Notes: a model not told the origin generated them from the sequence alone. A stretch of 64,000 bases of DNA from Streptomyces microflavus (GCF_014650075.1 NZ_BMUG01000005.1:310001-374000), one strand, 5' to 3'; counted from the stretch's first letter, positions 1-8,809 are shown. Numbers and translations are program-made.

Positions 1-1
1 G

Positions 2-958
2 AAGCTGCGCTGCGCCGTGATCGAGGACTTCCAGTCCGCCGCCACCACCGTCGCCGACTGGTCGTCCGTCACCGCCGACGTGGACGTCGTCACCTTTACC
101 GAGCACCTGGGCTCGACGGAGGAAGTGGCCGCCGCCCTCGCGGAGTTCGACATCGTCGTCACCCTGCGCGAACGGGTCCCGTTCCCGGCGGAGGTGTTCG
201 CCCGCCTGCCCCGGCTCCGGCTCCTGATCGCCTCCGGCATGCGCAACTCCGTGATCGACTTCGCCGCCGCCGAGCGGCACGGCGTCACCGTCTGCGGCAC
301 CGCCAGCTCCTCCACCCCGCCCGTCGAACTCACCTGGGCCCTGCTGCTCGGCCTCGCCCGCTCCATCGTTCCCGAGGCCAACGGCCTCCGTGCGGACGGG
401 CCCTGGCAGTCCACCGTGGGCGCCGACCTGCACGGCCGCACGCTCGGCCTGCTGGGCCTGGGGAAGATCGGCAGCCGAGTCGCCCAGGTGGGCCGGGCCT
501 TCGGTATGGAGGTGGTGGCCTGGAGCCAGAACCTCACGGAGGAACGCACCCAGGAGGTCGGCACCGCGCTGGCCGCGTCCAAGGAGGAGCTGCTGGAGGC
601 CGGTGACTTCGTCTCCGTACACCTGGCGCTGAGCGATCGCACCCGGGGCCTGATCGGCGCCGCCGAGCTCGCCCGGATGCGCCCCACCGCCTACCTGGTC
701 AACACCTCCCGGGCCGCCATCGTCGACCAGGACGCCCTGCTCGCGGCCCTGCACGCCGGGACCATCGCGGGGGCCGGGCTCGACGTGTTCGACGTCGAGC
801 CCCTCCCGGCCGGCCACCCGATGCGCACCGCCCCGCGGCTGCTGGCCACCCCGCACCTGGGGTACGTCTCCCGCGCCAACTACGCGACGTACTACGGCCA
901 GGCCGTCGAGAACATCCGGGCGTTCCTCGACGGGGAGCCGGTGCGGCGGATCGGCTGA
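2..958 (+). CDS. D-2-hydroxyacid dehydrogenase, NAD-binding (5' end cut by window)
   Basis: This enzyme would interconvert a 2-hydroxy acid and a 2-keto acid with NAD(P)H in the cytosol; the substrate cannot be read from sequence. The Rossmann motif GLGKIGSR is followed by the family's active-site set: Arg in NTSRAAIVD, Glu in DVEPLP and His in TPHLGY. A GTG lies at 17, but the frame is open from position 2 and reads KLRCAVIEDF, which matches the usual N-terminal strand of this family. The true start is therefore probably just upstream of the window and the entry is 5'-partial. The stop converges on the next gene, with a strong hairpin between them. Confidence 0.85.
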   Translation, partial: KLRCAVIEDFQSAATTVADWSSVTADVDVVTFTEHLGSTEEVAAALAEFDIVVTLRERVPFPAEVFARLPRLRLLIASGMRNSVIDFAAAERHGVTVCGTASSSTPPVELTWALLLGLARSIVPEANGLRADGPWQSTVGADLHGRTLGLLGLGKIGSRVAQVGRAFGMEVVAWSQNLTEERTQEVGTALAASKEELLEAGDFVSVHLALSDRTRGLIGAAELARMRPTAYLVNTSRAAIVDQDALLAALHAGTIAGAGLDVFDVEPLPAGHPMRTAPRLLATPHLGYVSRANYATYYGQAVENIRAFLDGEPVRRIG

Positions 959-989
959 GGGCGCCTCGGCGGGGTATGCCGGGCGCCCT
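958..989. terminator. Bidirectional hairpin terminator between convergent genes
   Basis: An 8-bp stem (958-965 with 982-989) encloses a 4-bp inner stem (967-970 with 978-981) and a 7-nt loop. It sits exactly between two convergent stop codons. There is no T-run, as is usual in Streptomyces. Confidence 0.6.
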
Positions 990-1010
990 CGTACGGCTGC
1001 GCACAGAGAC

Positions 1011-2126
1011 TCAGAACCGCAGCGCCGCCGCGATCCGCCCGTGCCCGGCCAGCGAGTCGTCCTCGACGAACACCACATCGGCCCCGCCGTCCAGCGCCGC
1101 CTCGATCAGCTCGTCCACGATGTCCTCGCGGACCTGCTGGTCCTCCGACTGCGTGGTCCCCTCGGGGACCGGCTCCAGGTGTCCGTCGGTCACCCGCACG
1201 GTCGTCTGGAAGTGCTCCTCCACCGCGACCAGCCCCACCCGGCCCTCCCGGACGGCGGCCCACACCTCGTCGAGCCCGCCGGCGAACGTGTGGGCGCTGC
1301 GGGCGTCGTCGAGACGGGTCCCGACGTCGGCGGTGGCCTGCCGGGCCCCTTCCTCCAGCGCGGGCCGCAGCTCTTTGAGGACATCGGCGGGCGGAAGGTC
1401 GGCCGGGGCCCCCTTGGCGACACGTCCGACGGCCCCCTTCGAGCTCTCGCCGACCTCGTCCAGCAGGGCGAGGGCGGGCGGCAGTCCCATCACGTACAGC
1501 GGACGCGGATCGGCGGACAGCACGGCACGCAGCTTCTGGTCGACGGTACGGAAGAAGTTCCGCGTGTCCTCGTAGGTGAACGTGCTCGGGGTGTCCCCGA
1601 TCCGCTCCTCGCGCTGCGGGTTAGGCGCCTCCTTCGGCGCGGTCAGCGGGAAGCCGCCCAGCTCCCGCACCTCGATGGAGCCGTCCGTGCCGTTCCACAG
1701 GGTGGCGTGGTCGGCGGCGACGGTGAGCGCCCAGTACGGCCGCGCCTGGGCCTTCGCGGCGACGAGGTTGCGGGTGAGGTAGCTGTCGCTGAGCACCACC
1801 CGTTCCGGCGCGGTGCGCGGAAGCTGCCAGATCAGGTGTTCGTCGGCCGTGGCCAGGACGACCAGCGAGTCCAGGGCCCGGCGCGGGTCCACCTCGTCGA
1901 CGGCCCGGTCCAGCTCGGCCCTGATGGCGGCGGCCGTCTCCCGGCTCACCTGCGGATCGGCGTCCAGGCGGTGGCCCGCCTCCGCCACCAGGTTGCGCAG
2001 CCGCACGGGGTCCTGGGCGTTGTCCGGGGCCGTGCGGTGGGTCGGCATGGTCAGGGACAGGGCCGGATAGGGCCGGGTCGCCCGCAGCTCCCGCAACAGG
2101 CCGGCGGTCAGGGCGTCCGTGTCCAT
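1011..2126 (-). CDS. baeRF family 3 protein (bacterial eRF1-like domain)
   Basis: The 371-residue protein resembles the actinobacterial baeRF3 group, which carries a bacterial version of the archaeo-eukaryotic release factor 1 fold. Its role is not established; translation or ribosome-associated stress functions have been proposed for the family. Sequence signs are an N-terminal mixed region, a central segment with YVMGLPPALALL, and a C-terminal segment ending in DVVFVEDDSLAGHGRIAAALRF, where the closing GRIAA.LRF is typical of the eRF1 third domain. GGGAGGG lies just upstream of the ATG at 2126. It is divergent from the next gene and there is no signal peptide or membrane helix. Family assignment is by recognition, not by a search. 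Confidence 0.7.
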   Translation of the reverse strand: MDTDALTAGLLRELRATRPYPALSLTMPTHRTAPDNAQDPVRLRNLVAEAGHRLDADPQVSRETAAAIRAELDRAVDEVDPRRALDSLVVLATADEHLIWQLPRTAPERVVLSDSYLTRNLVAAKAQARPYWALTVAADHATLWNGTDGSIEVRELGGFPLTAPKEAPNPQREERIGDTPSTFTYEDTRNFFRTVDQKLRAVLSADPRPLYVMGLPPALALLDEVGESSKGAVGRVAKGAPADLPPADVLKELRPALEEGARQATADVGTRLDDARSAHTFAGGLDEVWAAVREGRVGLVAVEEHFQTTVRVTDGHLEPVPEGTTQSEDQQVREDIVDELIEAALDGGADVVFVEDDSLAGHGRIAAALRF

Positions 2127-2193
2127 CGTTCCCTCCCAGGGCTTTCACCCGCTCCCGTAGGAAGCGGATGCGTATGAGGCGGATACGTCAACG

Positions 2194-2222
2194 AGTCAAT
2201 TCATACCTTTTGATCCTAATAT
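2194..2222 (+). promoter_or_regulatory. A/T-rich promoter-like segment
   Basis: The divergent intergenic stretch is locally A/T-rich and contains TAATAT at 2217-2222, about 38 nt before the start at 2260. The -35 element is poor (AGTCAA at 17-nt spacing), so this is only a candidate. Confidence 0.3.
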
Positions 2223-2259
2223 GAGCGAGTTGGTGATCACTGGCTGCGGGAGGTGCGCG

Positions 2260-2757
2260 ATGTCCACGCTCACGGTGTGGAAGTTCCGGACGGCCGAGGG
2301 CGCGGAGGACGTCGAGGAGGCGCTGAAGTCCTTCCAGAAGGAAGGGCTGATCAAGATCCTCGACGCGGCGGTGGTCAGCTGGCCCGCAGACCGGGCGAAG
2401 CCCCGGACGAAACAGCTCCTCAACCTCGTCGGCGCGGGCGCTCTCAGCGGCACCTTCTGGGGGATGCTCTTCGGGCTGATCTTCCTGATGCCGCTGCTCG
2501 GGGCGGCCATCGGAGCGGCGGCCGGGGCGCTCGGCGGCAAGCTGGCCGATGTCGGCATCGACGACGACTTCATCGCCGAGATCAAGGAGAAGGTGACGCC
2601 GGGAACCTCGGCGCTGTTCCTGCTCACCCGGGACGAGGTGCCCGGCCGGATCGGCGCCGAACTGCCCGGTGGCGGCGCCGAGCTGCTCCACAGCAACCTG
2701 GACACCGAGCGCGAGGCCAGGCTCCGCGAGATCTTCGGCGACGACACGACCGCGTGA
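2260..2757 (+). CDS. DUF1269 family small membrane protein
   Basis: A 165-residue protein of the DUF1269 family, whose function is unknown. It begins with a beta/alpha region (MSTLTVWKF, then EDVEEALKSFQKEGLIKI). A hydrophobic glycine/alanine-rich hairpin follows at roughly residues 60-95 and probably inserts in the membrane. The rest is a soluble tail with FLLTRDEVP. I place the start at the ATG at 2260 because GGGAGG lies about 10 nt upstream. An ATG at 2221 would add 13 residues that do not look like the family. Expression is probably monocistronic. Confidence 0.75.
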   Translation: MSTLTVWKFRTAEGAEDVEEALKSFQKEGLIKILDAAVVSWPADRAKPRTKQLLNLVGAGALSGTFWGMLFGLIFLMPLLGAAIGAAAGALGGKLADVGIDDDFIAEIKEKVTPGTSALFLLTRDEVPGRIGAELPGGGAELLHSNLDTEREARLREIFGDDTTA

Positions 2758-2797
2758 GACCGCCGCCACCGCTTCCCGCTTCTTCTCCCCTCCGATT

Positions 2798-2810
2798 GGA
2801 CGGACCGTCC
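2798..2810. promoter_or_regulatory. Perfect 13-bp palindrome upstream of glutaminase
   Basis: GGACGG-A-CCGTCC lies about 70 nt before the glutaminase start, in a gap of about 120 nt. It could be an operator or the core of a weak terminator for the preceding gene. The sequence does not decide. Confidence 0.35.
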
Positions 2811-2878
2811 GTGAAAGCGAAACCCTCTCCGCTCCGAGCCCGCGTCCTCGTCCCCGCCGCGGCTGAGGGGCGACGCGG

Positions 2879-4231
2879 ATGAGCGCCGCCGACGCGGTGA
2901 CCGACTCGCTCAACAGGATGCGCGCCGAATTCGGCGACGCGCCCGGTGGCCGCCCGGCCGACTACATCCCGCAGCTGGGCCTCGCCGACCCGGACGCCTT
3001 CGGGCTGGCCCTGGTCAGCATGGACGGGCACAGCTACAGCGCGGGCGAGGCCGATGTCCCCTTCACCATCCAGTCCGTCTCCAAACCGTTCATCTACGCC
3101 CTCGCGCTCTCCGTTCTCGGCCTGGACGAGGTGAGCCGGTGGGTGGGCGCCGAGCCGAGCGGCGACGCGTTCAACGCCATCAGCCTCGAACCCGGCACCG
3201 GCCGGCCGGCCAACGCGATGGTCAACGCCGGGGCCATCGTCACCACCGCCCTGATCCCCGACACCCCCGGCGAACCCGCCTTCGAACGCATCCTGCGCTG
3301 CCTCGGCCGCTTCGCCGGGCGTGAACTGGACGTGGACGAGGAGGTGTTCACCTCGGAGTCGATGACCGGTGACCGCAACCGGGCGCTCGCCTATCTGATC
3401 CGCGCCACCGGCACCATGCCCGTCGACCCGGTTCTGGCGGTGGACCGGTACTTCCGCCAGTGCGCGGTGCGCGTCACCGCCCTCGACCTCGCCACGATGG
3501 CCGCGACCCTCGCGTACGGGGGGCTCAACCCGGTCACGCGCGAGCAGGTCGTCTCGTCGGAGGTCGCCGCCCAGGTGCTCGCCGTGATGGCCACCTGCGG
3601 GATGTACGACGGTTCGGGGGAGTGGCTGCTGCGGGTCGGGCTGCCCGCCAAGAGCGGGGTGTCCGGCGGACTCATCGCGGTCGGCCCCGCCCGCTTCGGC
3701 GTCGCCACCTACAGCCCGCCGCTGGACACCGCAGGCAATTCGGTGCGCGGCCAGGCGGCGCTCCGGGCGCTCTCGGAGCGGTACGGGCTCCACCTGATGC
3801 TCAACCCCGCGCTGCCCGGATCCACCGTCAGCCTCGTCACCACCGCCGACGACCTGCCGTCCGCGCCCTCGTCCGACCACGAGAGGGTCCTGCACGAGAA
3901 GGTCGGCGTGGTCGCCGCGCAGGGCGCCATCGACTTCACGGCCGCCGAGCGCGTGCTGTACGCCCTGGACGAGTCGGGGCCGGACCAGGACAGTGCCGTC
4001 GTGCTCGACCTGCACGACGTCACCGCCGTCGACCCCGTCGCCCTGGGGATGCTGCACACCGGTCTCGCCCGGCTCGCCGCCGACGGCCGGCGCGCGGCGA
4101 TCGTCGACCCGCACGATCTGCTGGGCCCGCCGGACGTCGTGCAGGAGGGCACCGGCCAGGACCTGCCGCGCTACGCCACGCGCGAAGCCGCCGTGGAAGG
4201 GAGCGCGCGGGCCCTGGCCGGGGAGGGCTGA
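2879..4231 (+). CDS. glsA: Glutaminase A with C-terminal STAS domain
   Basis: The enzyme hydrolyses L-glutamine to glutamate and ammonia. The catalytic domain (about residues 1-305) has the serine beta-lactamase-like fold. Visible motifs are SVSKPF (nucleophile Ser and Lys), NAISLEPGTGRPANAM, MVNAGAI and KSGVSGG. Residues about 335-440 form a STAS domain (VLDLHDVTAVDPVALGML), related to anti-sigma-factor antagonists. It is a regulatory or oligomerisation module fused in many actinobacterial glutaminases. Ser/Thr is missing at the usual phosphorylated STAS position, which here reads TAVDPVAL. GAGGGG precedes the ATG. The stop converges on the endonuclease gene 13 nt away. Confidence 0.92.
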   Translation: MSAADAVTDSLNRMRAEFGDAPGGRPADYIPQLGLADPDAFGLALVSMDGHSYSAGEADVPFTIQSVSKPFIYALALSVLGLDEVSRWVGAEPSGDAFNAISLEPGTGRPANAMVNAGAIVTTALIPDTPGEPAFERILRCLGRFAGRELDVDEEVFTSESMTGDRNRALAYLIRATGTMPVDPVLAVDRYFRQCAVRVTALDLATMAATLAYGGLNPVTREQVVSSEVAAQVLAVMATCGMYDGSGEWLLRVGLPAKSGVSGGLIAVGPARFGVATYSPPLDTAGNSVRGQAALRALSERYGLHLMLNPALPGSTVSLVTTADDLPSAPSSDHERVLHEKVGVVAAQGAIDFTAAERVLYALDESGPDQDSAVVLDLHDVTAVDPVALGMLHTGLARLAADGRRAAIVDPHDLLGPPDVVQEGTGQDLPRYATREAAVEGSARALAGEG

Positions 4232-4244
4232 GCCGGGACCGGGG

Positions 4245-5063
4245 CTACCAGATGGCCCCGACCCACTCGGGGTGGTCGATGAACGGGTTCCGGTTGTGCT
4301 GGAACTGCTCGAATATCACGTCGTTACGGCGCTTCTCGAAGGCGTCCGGCGGGTCTTCCTGGCTCCACTGCTTCAGCACGGACAGCTTGCCCATCTTCGG
4401 GGCGGAGCCGTTGTTCACCTGGTCGTTGGGTTCGAGGTCGGCGAAGGAGTCGGTCCCCTCGTAGCGCACCGCCATGTAGAGGATCATCCGGGCGACGTCG
4501 CCCTTGACCGCGTCACGCGGCTCGAAGGAGTCGCCGTCGGTGTAGTTGCCGGGCGCCTCGCCCAGCTGGCTGCCGCCGTTGTCGAAGTCCTTGTTGCCGC
4601 GGGAGGAGTTGACCGAGACGTCCTCGGGGCGCAGATGGTGGACGTCGGTGCCCGGGCCCGTGGCCGTACCGAAGTCGCCGTGCGACTTGGCCCAGACGTG
4701 CTCACGGTTCCACTGGTCGGCGTTGCCGCCGTTGTCGTTCTTGGACTGGGAGCGCCCGGTGTAGAGGAGGATCACGTTGGAGGAGTTGGCGGGGTCCTCG
4801 TCGGTGGCCTTGAGCGCGTCCCACACCTGGCTGTAGGAGAGCTTGGTCTGGTCGCTGATGATCGTGTGCAGGGCGCTCTTGAGCTCGGTGCCGGTCTTGC
4901 CGAGGGCGTCCTGGTAGTACGTGTCGTCGAGCGCGGCGGCGAGGGTGGCGGGACGGTCGGGCGGGGTGTCGGCGGGCGCCGCTGCGGCGGTGCCCGCGAG
5001 GACGGCGACGGCGGCCGCGGTGGCCAGCAGTGGACGCGCGTAGAACGTATGGCGACGGGACAT
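4245..5063 (-). CDS. Secreted endonuclease I family nuclease
   Basis: An extracellular DNA/RNA endonuclease of the EndA/Vvn/Bsn family (beta-beta-alpha-metal fold). It starts MSRRHTF at 5063, with AGAGGA upstream. A Sec signal follows, with a hydrophobic core of LLATAAAVAVLAG and cleavage near AAAAPA. Catalytic signatures are NREHVWAKSHG (general-base His) and HHLRPEDVSVNSSRGNKDF (metal-binding region). The mature protein is about 245 residues, normal for the family. Upstream in-frame codons reaching 5165 lack a signal sequence and were not used. The likely role is nutrient scavenging or extracellular DNA turnover. Confidence 0.88.
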   Translation of the reverse strand: MSRRHTFYARPLLATAAAVAVLAGTAAAAPADTPPDRPATLAAALDDTYYQDALGKTGTELKSALHTIISDQTKLSYSQVWDALKATDEDPANSSNVILLYTGRSQSKNDNGGNADQWNREHVWAKSHGDFGTATGPGTDVHHLRPEDVSVNSSRGNKDFDNGGSQLGEAPGNYTDGDSFEPRDAVKGDVARMILYMAVRYEGTDSFADLEPNDQVNNGSAPKMGKLSVLKQWSQEDPPDAFEKRRNDVIFEQFQHNRNPFIDHPEWVGAIW

Positions 5064-5237
5064 GTGGGGTGTCCTCTCGAAACACGGGCACCGCGACACC
5101 GGCCCTGGGTGGGGGCGCCGGTCGGGGTGGCCGGGTGATGTGTGGTACGGGGGAGCCTTCCACACGCACAGTGGCCCACGTGTGAACGCTGTGTACCTAT
5201 CATGTGCAGGTCAAGATTGAGGTTCGCCGGACCCTGG

Positions 5238-5273
5238 ACCGCCGGGCCGGGACGCGGGCCCCGGCCCGGCGGT
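5238..5273 (-). terminator. Strong hairpin downstream of GH25 gene
   Basis: A perfect 14-bp GC stem (5238-5251 with 5260-5273) with an 8-nt loop lies 9 nt past the GH25 stop on the minus strand. This is the typical layout of a Streptomyces terminator. Confidence 0.65.
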
Positions 5274-5281
5274 GCGGGCCG

Positions 5282-5836
5282 CTACCCGGCGGTTGCCCAG
5301 TCGCGCAGGGCCTGGACCGAGCCGAAGTCGGCGACGTTCCGGTCGAGGGGGTCGTCGGTGTACTGGTGGATCCGCCAGGAGGCCTCGATCCGGGGCTTGC
5401 CCGCGGCGACGTAATCGGCGATCCACAGCCCGTCGCCCGCGTAGCCGCTGGTGTCGTGGGTGCGCCAGAAGGCCCGGTTGCAGTAGAGGAGGACCCGGTG
5501 GCCGGGCCGCTCCCGTTTCACCGCGCGCAGGAAGCGGTCCTTGTCCGCGCTGCTCGCGCGCGTCCCGCCGCCGGTCTGCTCCCAGTCGACGGCGAGCAGA
5601 TCGCCTTCCTTCTCCGGGGTTTTGCTCAGGAAGTACGTGACCTGGTCCTTCACGTCCCCCGGCCACAGGAAGTGGTAGAAGCCGACGACGCACTCGGCGT
5701 CCCGGGCCCGTTTCACCTGGGCGTCGAGACGTGGATTGACATAGGTGCGGCCCTCGGTGGACTTGATGAAGACGAAGTCGAGACCGTCCGTGTCGTAGGA
5801 GGGCTGATAGGCGCTGACGTCGACGCCGTGGAGCAT
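5282..5836 (-). CDS. Glycoside hydrolase family 25 (lysozyme-like) protein
   Basis: A GH25 muramidase-like domain occupies essentially the whole 184-residue protein. The first strand carries GVDVSAYQ (conserved Asp) and the active-site strand carries LLAVDWEQTG (the Asp-x-Glu pair). FYHFLWPGD and WIADYV are also family-like. The start MLHGVD at 5836 is chosen because it begins immediately before the fold and has GAGGCGG upstream. Longer in-frame extension upstream is arginine-rich and unlike protein. No signal peptide or cell-wall-binding domain is seen, so export, if any, is not explained. It could cleave peptidoglycan or be a cytosolic member of unknown role. Confidence 0.75.
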   Translation of the reverse strand: MLHGVDVSAYQPSYDTDGLDFVFIKSTEGRTYVNPRLDAQVKRARDAECVVGFYHFLWPGDVKDQVTYFLSKTPEKEGDLLAVDWEQTGGGTRASSADKDRFLRAVKRERPGHRVLLYCNRAFWRTHDTSGYAGDGLWIADYVAAGKPRIEASWRIHQYTDDPLDRNVADFGSVQALRDWATAG

Positions 5837-6001
5837 GGGCACCGCCTCAAGAGGTGAGAAACGACGTTCCGGTTCTGCCCACTCCTCGTACGGCTCAATG
5901 ACCGGTTCACCCTCCCGGGTGGCCCGCCGGGTCCGGGACCCCTCGGATGCGGCCCGGCCCGTGCGGCGCGAGAATTGCCGCAAGGACCAGGAGGAGGCGG
6001 C

Positions 6002-6214
6002 ATGAGCGAAGACCCCGAATCCGTATCCGCGGCCGCGCCCGAGGTGCGGGGCATCACCCCCGACCGGCTTCTGCACACGGGCGCGAGCGACAGGCCGAGC
6101 GCGGAGGACCTGGTGCTCGCCTCCGGGCGCGATCTGAACCCCGAGAGCCTGGAATGGGCGCGGCGCAAGCTGGCCGAGGAGGGGCGCGCCGCCCTCGACA
6201 AGCAGCTTCCCTGA
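6002..6214 (+). CDS. Small conserved hypothetical protein (70 aa)
   Basis: A short acidic soluble protein starting MSEDPES at 6002 behind an excellent site, AGGAGGAGG. It has no membrane segment, cysteines or recognisable domain. The C-terminal half is predicted helical (ESLEWARRKLAEEG). I know similar small proteins in streptomycetes but no function. It is divergent from the GH25 gene. A 6-bp CCGCGG stem-loop (6221-6237) follows the stop and may terminate it. Confidence 0.6.
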   Translation: MSEDPESVSAAAPEVRGITPDRLLHTGASDRPSAEDLVLASGRDLNPESLEWARRKLAEEGRAALDKQLP

Positions 6215-6338
6215 CGGAGTCCGCGGCCCTGCCGCGGGGCCCCCGGGGCGTGCCCGGCGACCGCCCCCGGGGACCGGGCGCCGGGGCGATACGACCGGGG
6301 GGCCGGGGAGCGTGTGGGGCGCCCCCGGTTCCCTCGGT

Positions 6339-6354
6339 TAGCCTGAGTGACATA
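6339..6354 (+). promoter_or_regulatory. Possible leaderless promoter for the RlmG-like gene
   Basis: TAGCCT (6339-6344) resembles an actinobacterial -10 and ends 9 nt before the ATG at 6354. No ribosome-binding site is visible in front of that ATG. Together these suggest transcription starting at or next to the start codon. Confidence 0.35.
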
Positions 6355-7508
6355 TGAACCGTTTGACGACCTCACAGGGCGCTTTCGAGCTTGCCCGCTT
6401 CCCCGAGCACCCGAGCGATCCCTTCCGGGCATGGGACGCCGCCGACGAATACCTGCTCCGGCAGCTGACGGACCCCGAGACCGGGCCCGTCGACCTCGCG
6501 GGCACGGTCGCCGTCGTGGGGGACCGGTGGGGAGCCCTGGCCACCGCGCTGGCCGCCCACCGGCCCGTCCAGATCAGCGACTCCTACCTGGCCCGGCGCG
6601 CGACCCAGGCCAACCTGGACCGCAACGGTCTGGACCCGGACTCCGTGACGCTGCTGTCCTCGCGCGACACCCCGCCGGACCGGATCGACGTGCTGCTGGT
6701 CCGGGTGCCCAAGTCACTGGCCTTCCTGGAGGACCAGCTCCAGCGGATCGCCCCCGCGCTCCACGCCGGCACGGTGGTCATCGGCACCGGCATGGTCAAG
6801 GAGATCCACACCTCCACCCTCAAGCTCTTCGAGCGGATCATCGGGCCGACCCGCACCTCCCTCGCGGTGCGCAAGGCGCGGCTCATCTTCAGCACCCCCG
6901 ACCCCGAGCTGCCGCGTACGCCGAGCCCGTGGCCGTACCGCTACGAGCTCCCCGCCGACGTCGGTCCCGCCTCCGGGCGTACCACCGTCAACCACGCCGG
7001 GATCTTCTGCGCCGAGCGCCTGGACGTCGGCACCCGCTTCTTCCTGAAGCACCTGCCCACCCGCGGCGGATCCGTCAAGGTCGCCGACCTGGGCTGCGGC
7101 AACGGCGTGCTCGGTCTCTCCGCGGCGCTCGCCAACCCCGACGCGCACGTCACCTTCGTCGACGAGTCCTACGGGGCCGTGGCCTCCGCCGAAGAGACGT
7201 TCCGCCTGGGCGCACCGTCGGGTGCCAAGGCGGACTTCCTGGTCGGCGACGGACTCTCCGGCCTCGCCCCCGGCAGCATGGACCTGGTGCTCAACAACCC
7301 GCCGTTCCACTCCCACATGGCGACCACCGACGCCACCGCCCGCACGATGTTCGTCGGCGCGCGTACCGCGCTGCGGCAGGGCGGCGAACTCTGGGTGGTG
7401 GGCAACCGGCACCTCTCGTACCACACCCACCTGCGCCGGATCTTCGGCAACTGCACCACGGTCGCGGGCGATGCGAAGTTCGTGGTCCTGCGCGCAGTCA
7501 AGCGCTGA
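6354..7508 (+). CDS. RlmG/RsmC-type rRNA guanine-N2 methyltransferase
   Basis: A SAM-dependent methyltransferase of 384 residues, the usual length for the RlmG (23S G1835) and RsmC (16S G1207) group. These are tandem duplicated folds in which only the C-terminal half is catalytic. The N-terminal half (about residues 1-195) lacks a SAM motif, as expected. The C-terminal half has VADLGCGNGVLGL (motif I) and LNNPPFHSH, the NPPF motif that positions an exocyclic amino group. Exact target base and rRNA are inferred from length and layout only. A ribosome-binding site is lacking (see the leaderless promoter candidate). Confidence 0.8.
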   Translation: MNRLTTSQGAFELARFPEHPSDPFRAWDAADEYLLRQLTDPETGPVDLAGTVAVVGDRWGALATALAAHRPVQISDSYLARRATQANLDRNGLDPDSVTLLSSRDTPPDRIDVLLVRVPKSLAFLEDQLQRIAPALHAGTVVIGTGMVKEIHTSTLKLFERIIGPTRTSLAVRKARLIFSTPDPELPRTPSPWPYRYELPADVGPASGRTTVNHAGIFCAERLDVGTRFFLKHLPTRGGSVKVADLGCGNGVLGLSAALANPDAHVTFVDESYGAVASAEETFRLGAPSGAKADFLVGDGLSGLAPGSMDLVLNNPPFHSHMATTDATARTMFVGARTALRQGGELWVVGNRHLSYHTHLRRIFGNCTTVAGDAKFVVLRAVKR

Positions 7509-7544
7509 CGGCGAACCGCGGCGTCCCCGGCCCTTCCAGATTCT

Positions 7545-7558
7545 TGCAACACGTTCTA
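7545..7558. promoter_or_regulatory. KstR-like operator box
   Basis: TGCAACACGTTCTA fits the TnnAACnnGTTnnA pattern bound by the TetR-family regulator KstR. It lies 52 nt before the acyl-CoA dehydrogenase start. KstR control of lipid and sterol genes is established in mycobacteria and rhodococci; its use here is inference. Confidence 0.45.
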
Positions 7559-7610
7559 CTGTGTGCGCCGCCGCACACGGGCGACGCAGACGCGAGACTC
7601 TGGAGGGGCC

Positions 7611-8789
7611 GTGCACCTCGAATACACGCCTGAGCAACAGCAGTTGCGTACCGAACTGCGCACCTACTTCGCCGGTCTGGTCCCCGACAACGCCTACGCC
7701 CGCTACGCGGAACCCGCCTCGCAGAAGCGCTTCTACCGCGAGACGATCCGCCGGCTGGGCACCGACGGCTGGCTGGGCGTCGGCTGGCCGAAGGAGTACG
7801 GCGGCCGGGGGCTGACCCCGATGGAACAGTTCATCTTCTTCGACGAGGCCGCCCAGGCCGGCGTGCCGCTGCCGCTGATGGCGCTGAACACGGTCGGGCC
7901 CACGATCATGCAGTTCGGCACCGACCAGCAGAAGACGTACTTCCTGCCGAAGATCCTCGCCGGGGAGATCGACTTCGCGATCGGCTACAGCGAACCGGAC
8001 GCGGGCACCGACCTCGCCGCCCTCAAGACCCGTGCGGTCCGCGACGGGGACACGTACATCGTCAACGGCCAGAAGATCTGGACCACCAACGGCGACACCG
8101 CCGACTGGGTCTGGCTCGCCGTGCGCACCGACCCCGGGGCCCCGCCGCACAAGGGCATCACCATGCTCCTGGTCCCCACGAGCGACCCCGGCTACTCCTG
8201 CACCCTGATCAACACGCTCGCCTCGCACGACACCACGGCCAGCTACTACGAGAACGTCCGCGTCCCCCTCACCCACCGCGTCGGCGAGGAGAACAAGGGC
8301 TGGCGGCTCATCACCAACCAGCTCAACTACGAGCGCGTCACCCTCGCCGCCCACGGCACCATGGCCGTACGCGCCCTCCACAACGTCCAGCGCTGGGCCG
8401 CCGACACCAAGCTCACCGACGGCCGTCGCGTCATCGACCTCGCCTGGGTCCGCACCCTGCTCGCCCGCACCCACACCCGCCTGGACGCCATGAAGCTGCT
8501 CAACTGGCAGATGGTCTCAGCCCTCCAGGACGCCACCCTCACCCCCCAGGACGCCTCGGCGGTCAAGGTCTACGGCTCCGAGGCCCGCCGCGACGCCTAC
8601 GCCTGGCTGATGGAGATCGTCGGCTCGGCGGGCCCGCTGAAGGAGGGCTCCGCCGGCGCGGTACTCCACGGCGAACTGGAGCGCGGCTACCGGTCGGCGG
8701 TCATCTTCACCTTCGGCGGCGGCAACAACGAGATCCAGCGCGAGATCATCTCGTGGATCGGGCTGGGGATGCCTCGGGTGCGGCGGTAA
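7611..8789 (+). CDS. Acyl-CoA dehydrogenase
   Basis: An FAD-dependent alpha,beta-dehydrogenase of acyl-CoA thioesters, 392 residues, standard length. It shows the N-terminal helical domain, the FAD-binding strand IGYSEPDAGTDLAAL, KIWTTNGDTADW and the C-terminal helical domain ending in FGGGNNEIQREII. This resembles the FadE17/FadE26 type more than short-chain enzymes. The start is the GTG at 7611 behind TGGAGGGG. A KstR-like box lies upstream, suggesting fatty-acid or sterol side-chain breakdown. It precedes the NRPS-PKS locus but is separated by about 120 nt with its own promoter-like repeats, so I do not count it as a biosynthetic gene. Confidence 0.88.
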   Translation: MHLEYTPEQQQLRTELRTYFAGLVPDNAYARYAEPASQKRFYRETIRRLGTDGWLGVGWPKEYGGRGLTPMEQFIFFDEAAQAGVPLPLMALNTVGPTIMQFGTDQQKTYFLPKILAGEIDFAIGYSEPDAGTDLAALKTRAVRDGDTYIVNGQKIWTTNGDTADWVWLAVRTDPGAPPHKGITMLLVPTSDPGYSCTLINTLASHDTTASYYENVRVPLTHRVGEENKGWRLITNQLNYERVTLAAHGTMAVRALHNVQRWAADTKLTDGRRVIDLAWVRTLLARTHTRLDAMKLLNWQMVSALQDATLTPQDASAVKVYGSEARRDAYAWLMEIVGSAGPLKEGSAGAVLHGELERGYRSAVIFTFGGGNNEIQREIISWIGLGMPRVRR

Positions 8790-8809
8790 CTCGACGCGCG
8801 GCAGTGGCC

